Origin: a bacterium
GTDB lineage: Bacteria > AUK180
Assembly: GCA_030622125.1 (NCBI GenBank)
Contig: JAUXGM010000124.1
Location: 1-6,725 of the forward strand
Direction: 5' to 3'
Length of the DNA: 6,725 bases
Shown: positions 6,719-6,725 of the stretch, piece after piece
Layout of the letters: the number at the start of each line of letters is the position of its first letter
Position numbering within the stretch: the first letter of the stretch is position 1
Made by a program: the position numbers and the translations under genes
Notes under the pieces: model-generated
Told to the model about the DNA's origin: nothing
What the model saw: only the letters and a program-made list of their open reading frames with translations
The model's database searches: none

Positions 6719-6725
6719 TATCAGA

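Larger units (their letters stand above)
6511..6725. other. Non-coding, repeat-rich intergenic tail
   Basis: After the stop at 6508-6510 no substantial gene is seen on either strand. The stretch holds two heptamer arrays, a short hairpin and purine-rich filler. An ATG at 6667, inside the second array, is open to the window edge for 19 codons but has no ribosome binding site. No hairpin with a T run was found, so the end of the upstream transcript is not located. Confidence 0.6.

Noticed and set aside
6667-6725. ATG at 6667 open to the window edge (MKKRQIQTQK...)
   Set aside because: It starts inside a heptamer array without a ribosome binding site, and only 19 codons are visible. It cannot be supported as a gene.

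Overview
The window is AT-rich (about one third G+C by eye) and carries four protein genes, all on the + strand, plus a repeat-rich, apparently non-coding tail. The standard genetic code fits: TAA and TGA both end genes, and AGA/AGG dominate for arginine. A Sec-exported thioredoxin-like protein suggests a Gram-negative-type cell. The pseudopilin-like C-terminus of the first gene and the short dispersed repeats remind me of environmental, metagenome-derived lineages (PVC/Omnitrophota-like, Cloacimonadota- or WOR-3-like), but nothing here fixes the phylum.

Layout. (1) From the left edge to 713 is the 3' part of an uncharacterised gene whose start lies outside the window. Its C-terminal half has the 'YR..NGKYP..L' pattern seen in a family of bacterial hypothetical proteins. 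(2) From 714 to 823 is a gap largely filled by a composite palindrome (718-789). It looks like a dispersed repeat and may also act as a terminator. (3) From 824 to 3391 is a full-length two-domain M16 zinc peptidase. The N-terminal half carries the zinc site and the C-terminal half carries the R/Y substrate-binding motif. (4) From 3392 to 3490 is a gap with a good sigma70-type promoter (TTGATT-N17-TATAAT) and a strong ribosome binding site. (5) From 3491 to 5125 is an exported multi-domain protein ending in a TlpA/ResA-type thioredoxin domain, with a glycogen-binding-like beta domain near its N-terminus. (6) From 5128 to 6510, starting 2 nt later, is a transglutaminase-like cysteine enzyme with C-terminal TPR repeats. 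(7) From 6511 to 6725 are two different heptanucleotide tandem arrays and a short hairpin, with no convincing gene.

Genes 3 and 4 almost certainly form one transcription unit driven by the 3435-3463 promoter. Gene 4 has no Shine-Dalgarno sequence of its own, so it probably depends on translational coupling. The M16 gene has its own strong ribosome binding site but no recognisable promoter, so it may be read through from upstream or use a promoter I cannot see. The shared theme is protein processing and cysteine chemistry: a peptidase, a disulfide oxidoreductase-like protein and a transglutaminase/peptidase-fold enzyme. No joint pathway can be shown from the sequence. I see no clear defence, CRISPR, phage or transposase system. 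The least ordinary items are the non-coding repeats and the apparent compartment mismatch between the two coupled genes.
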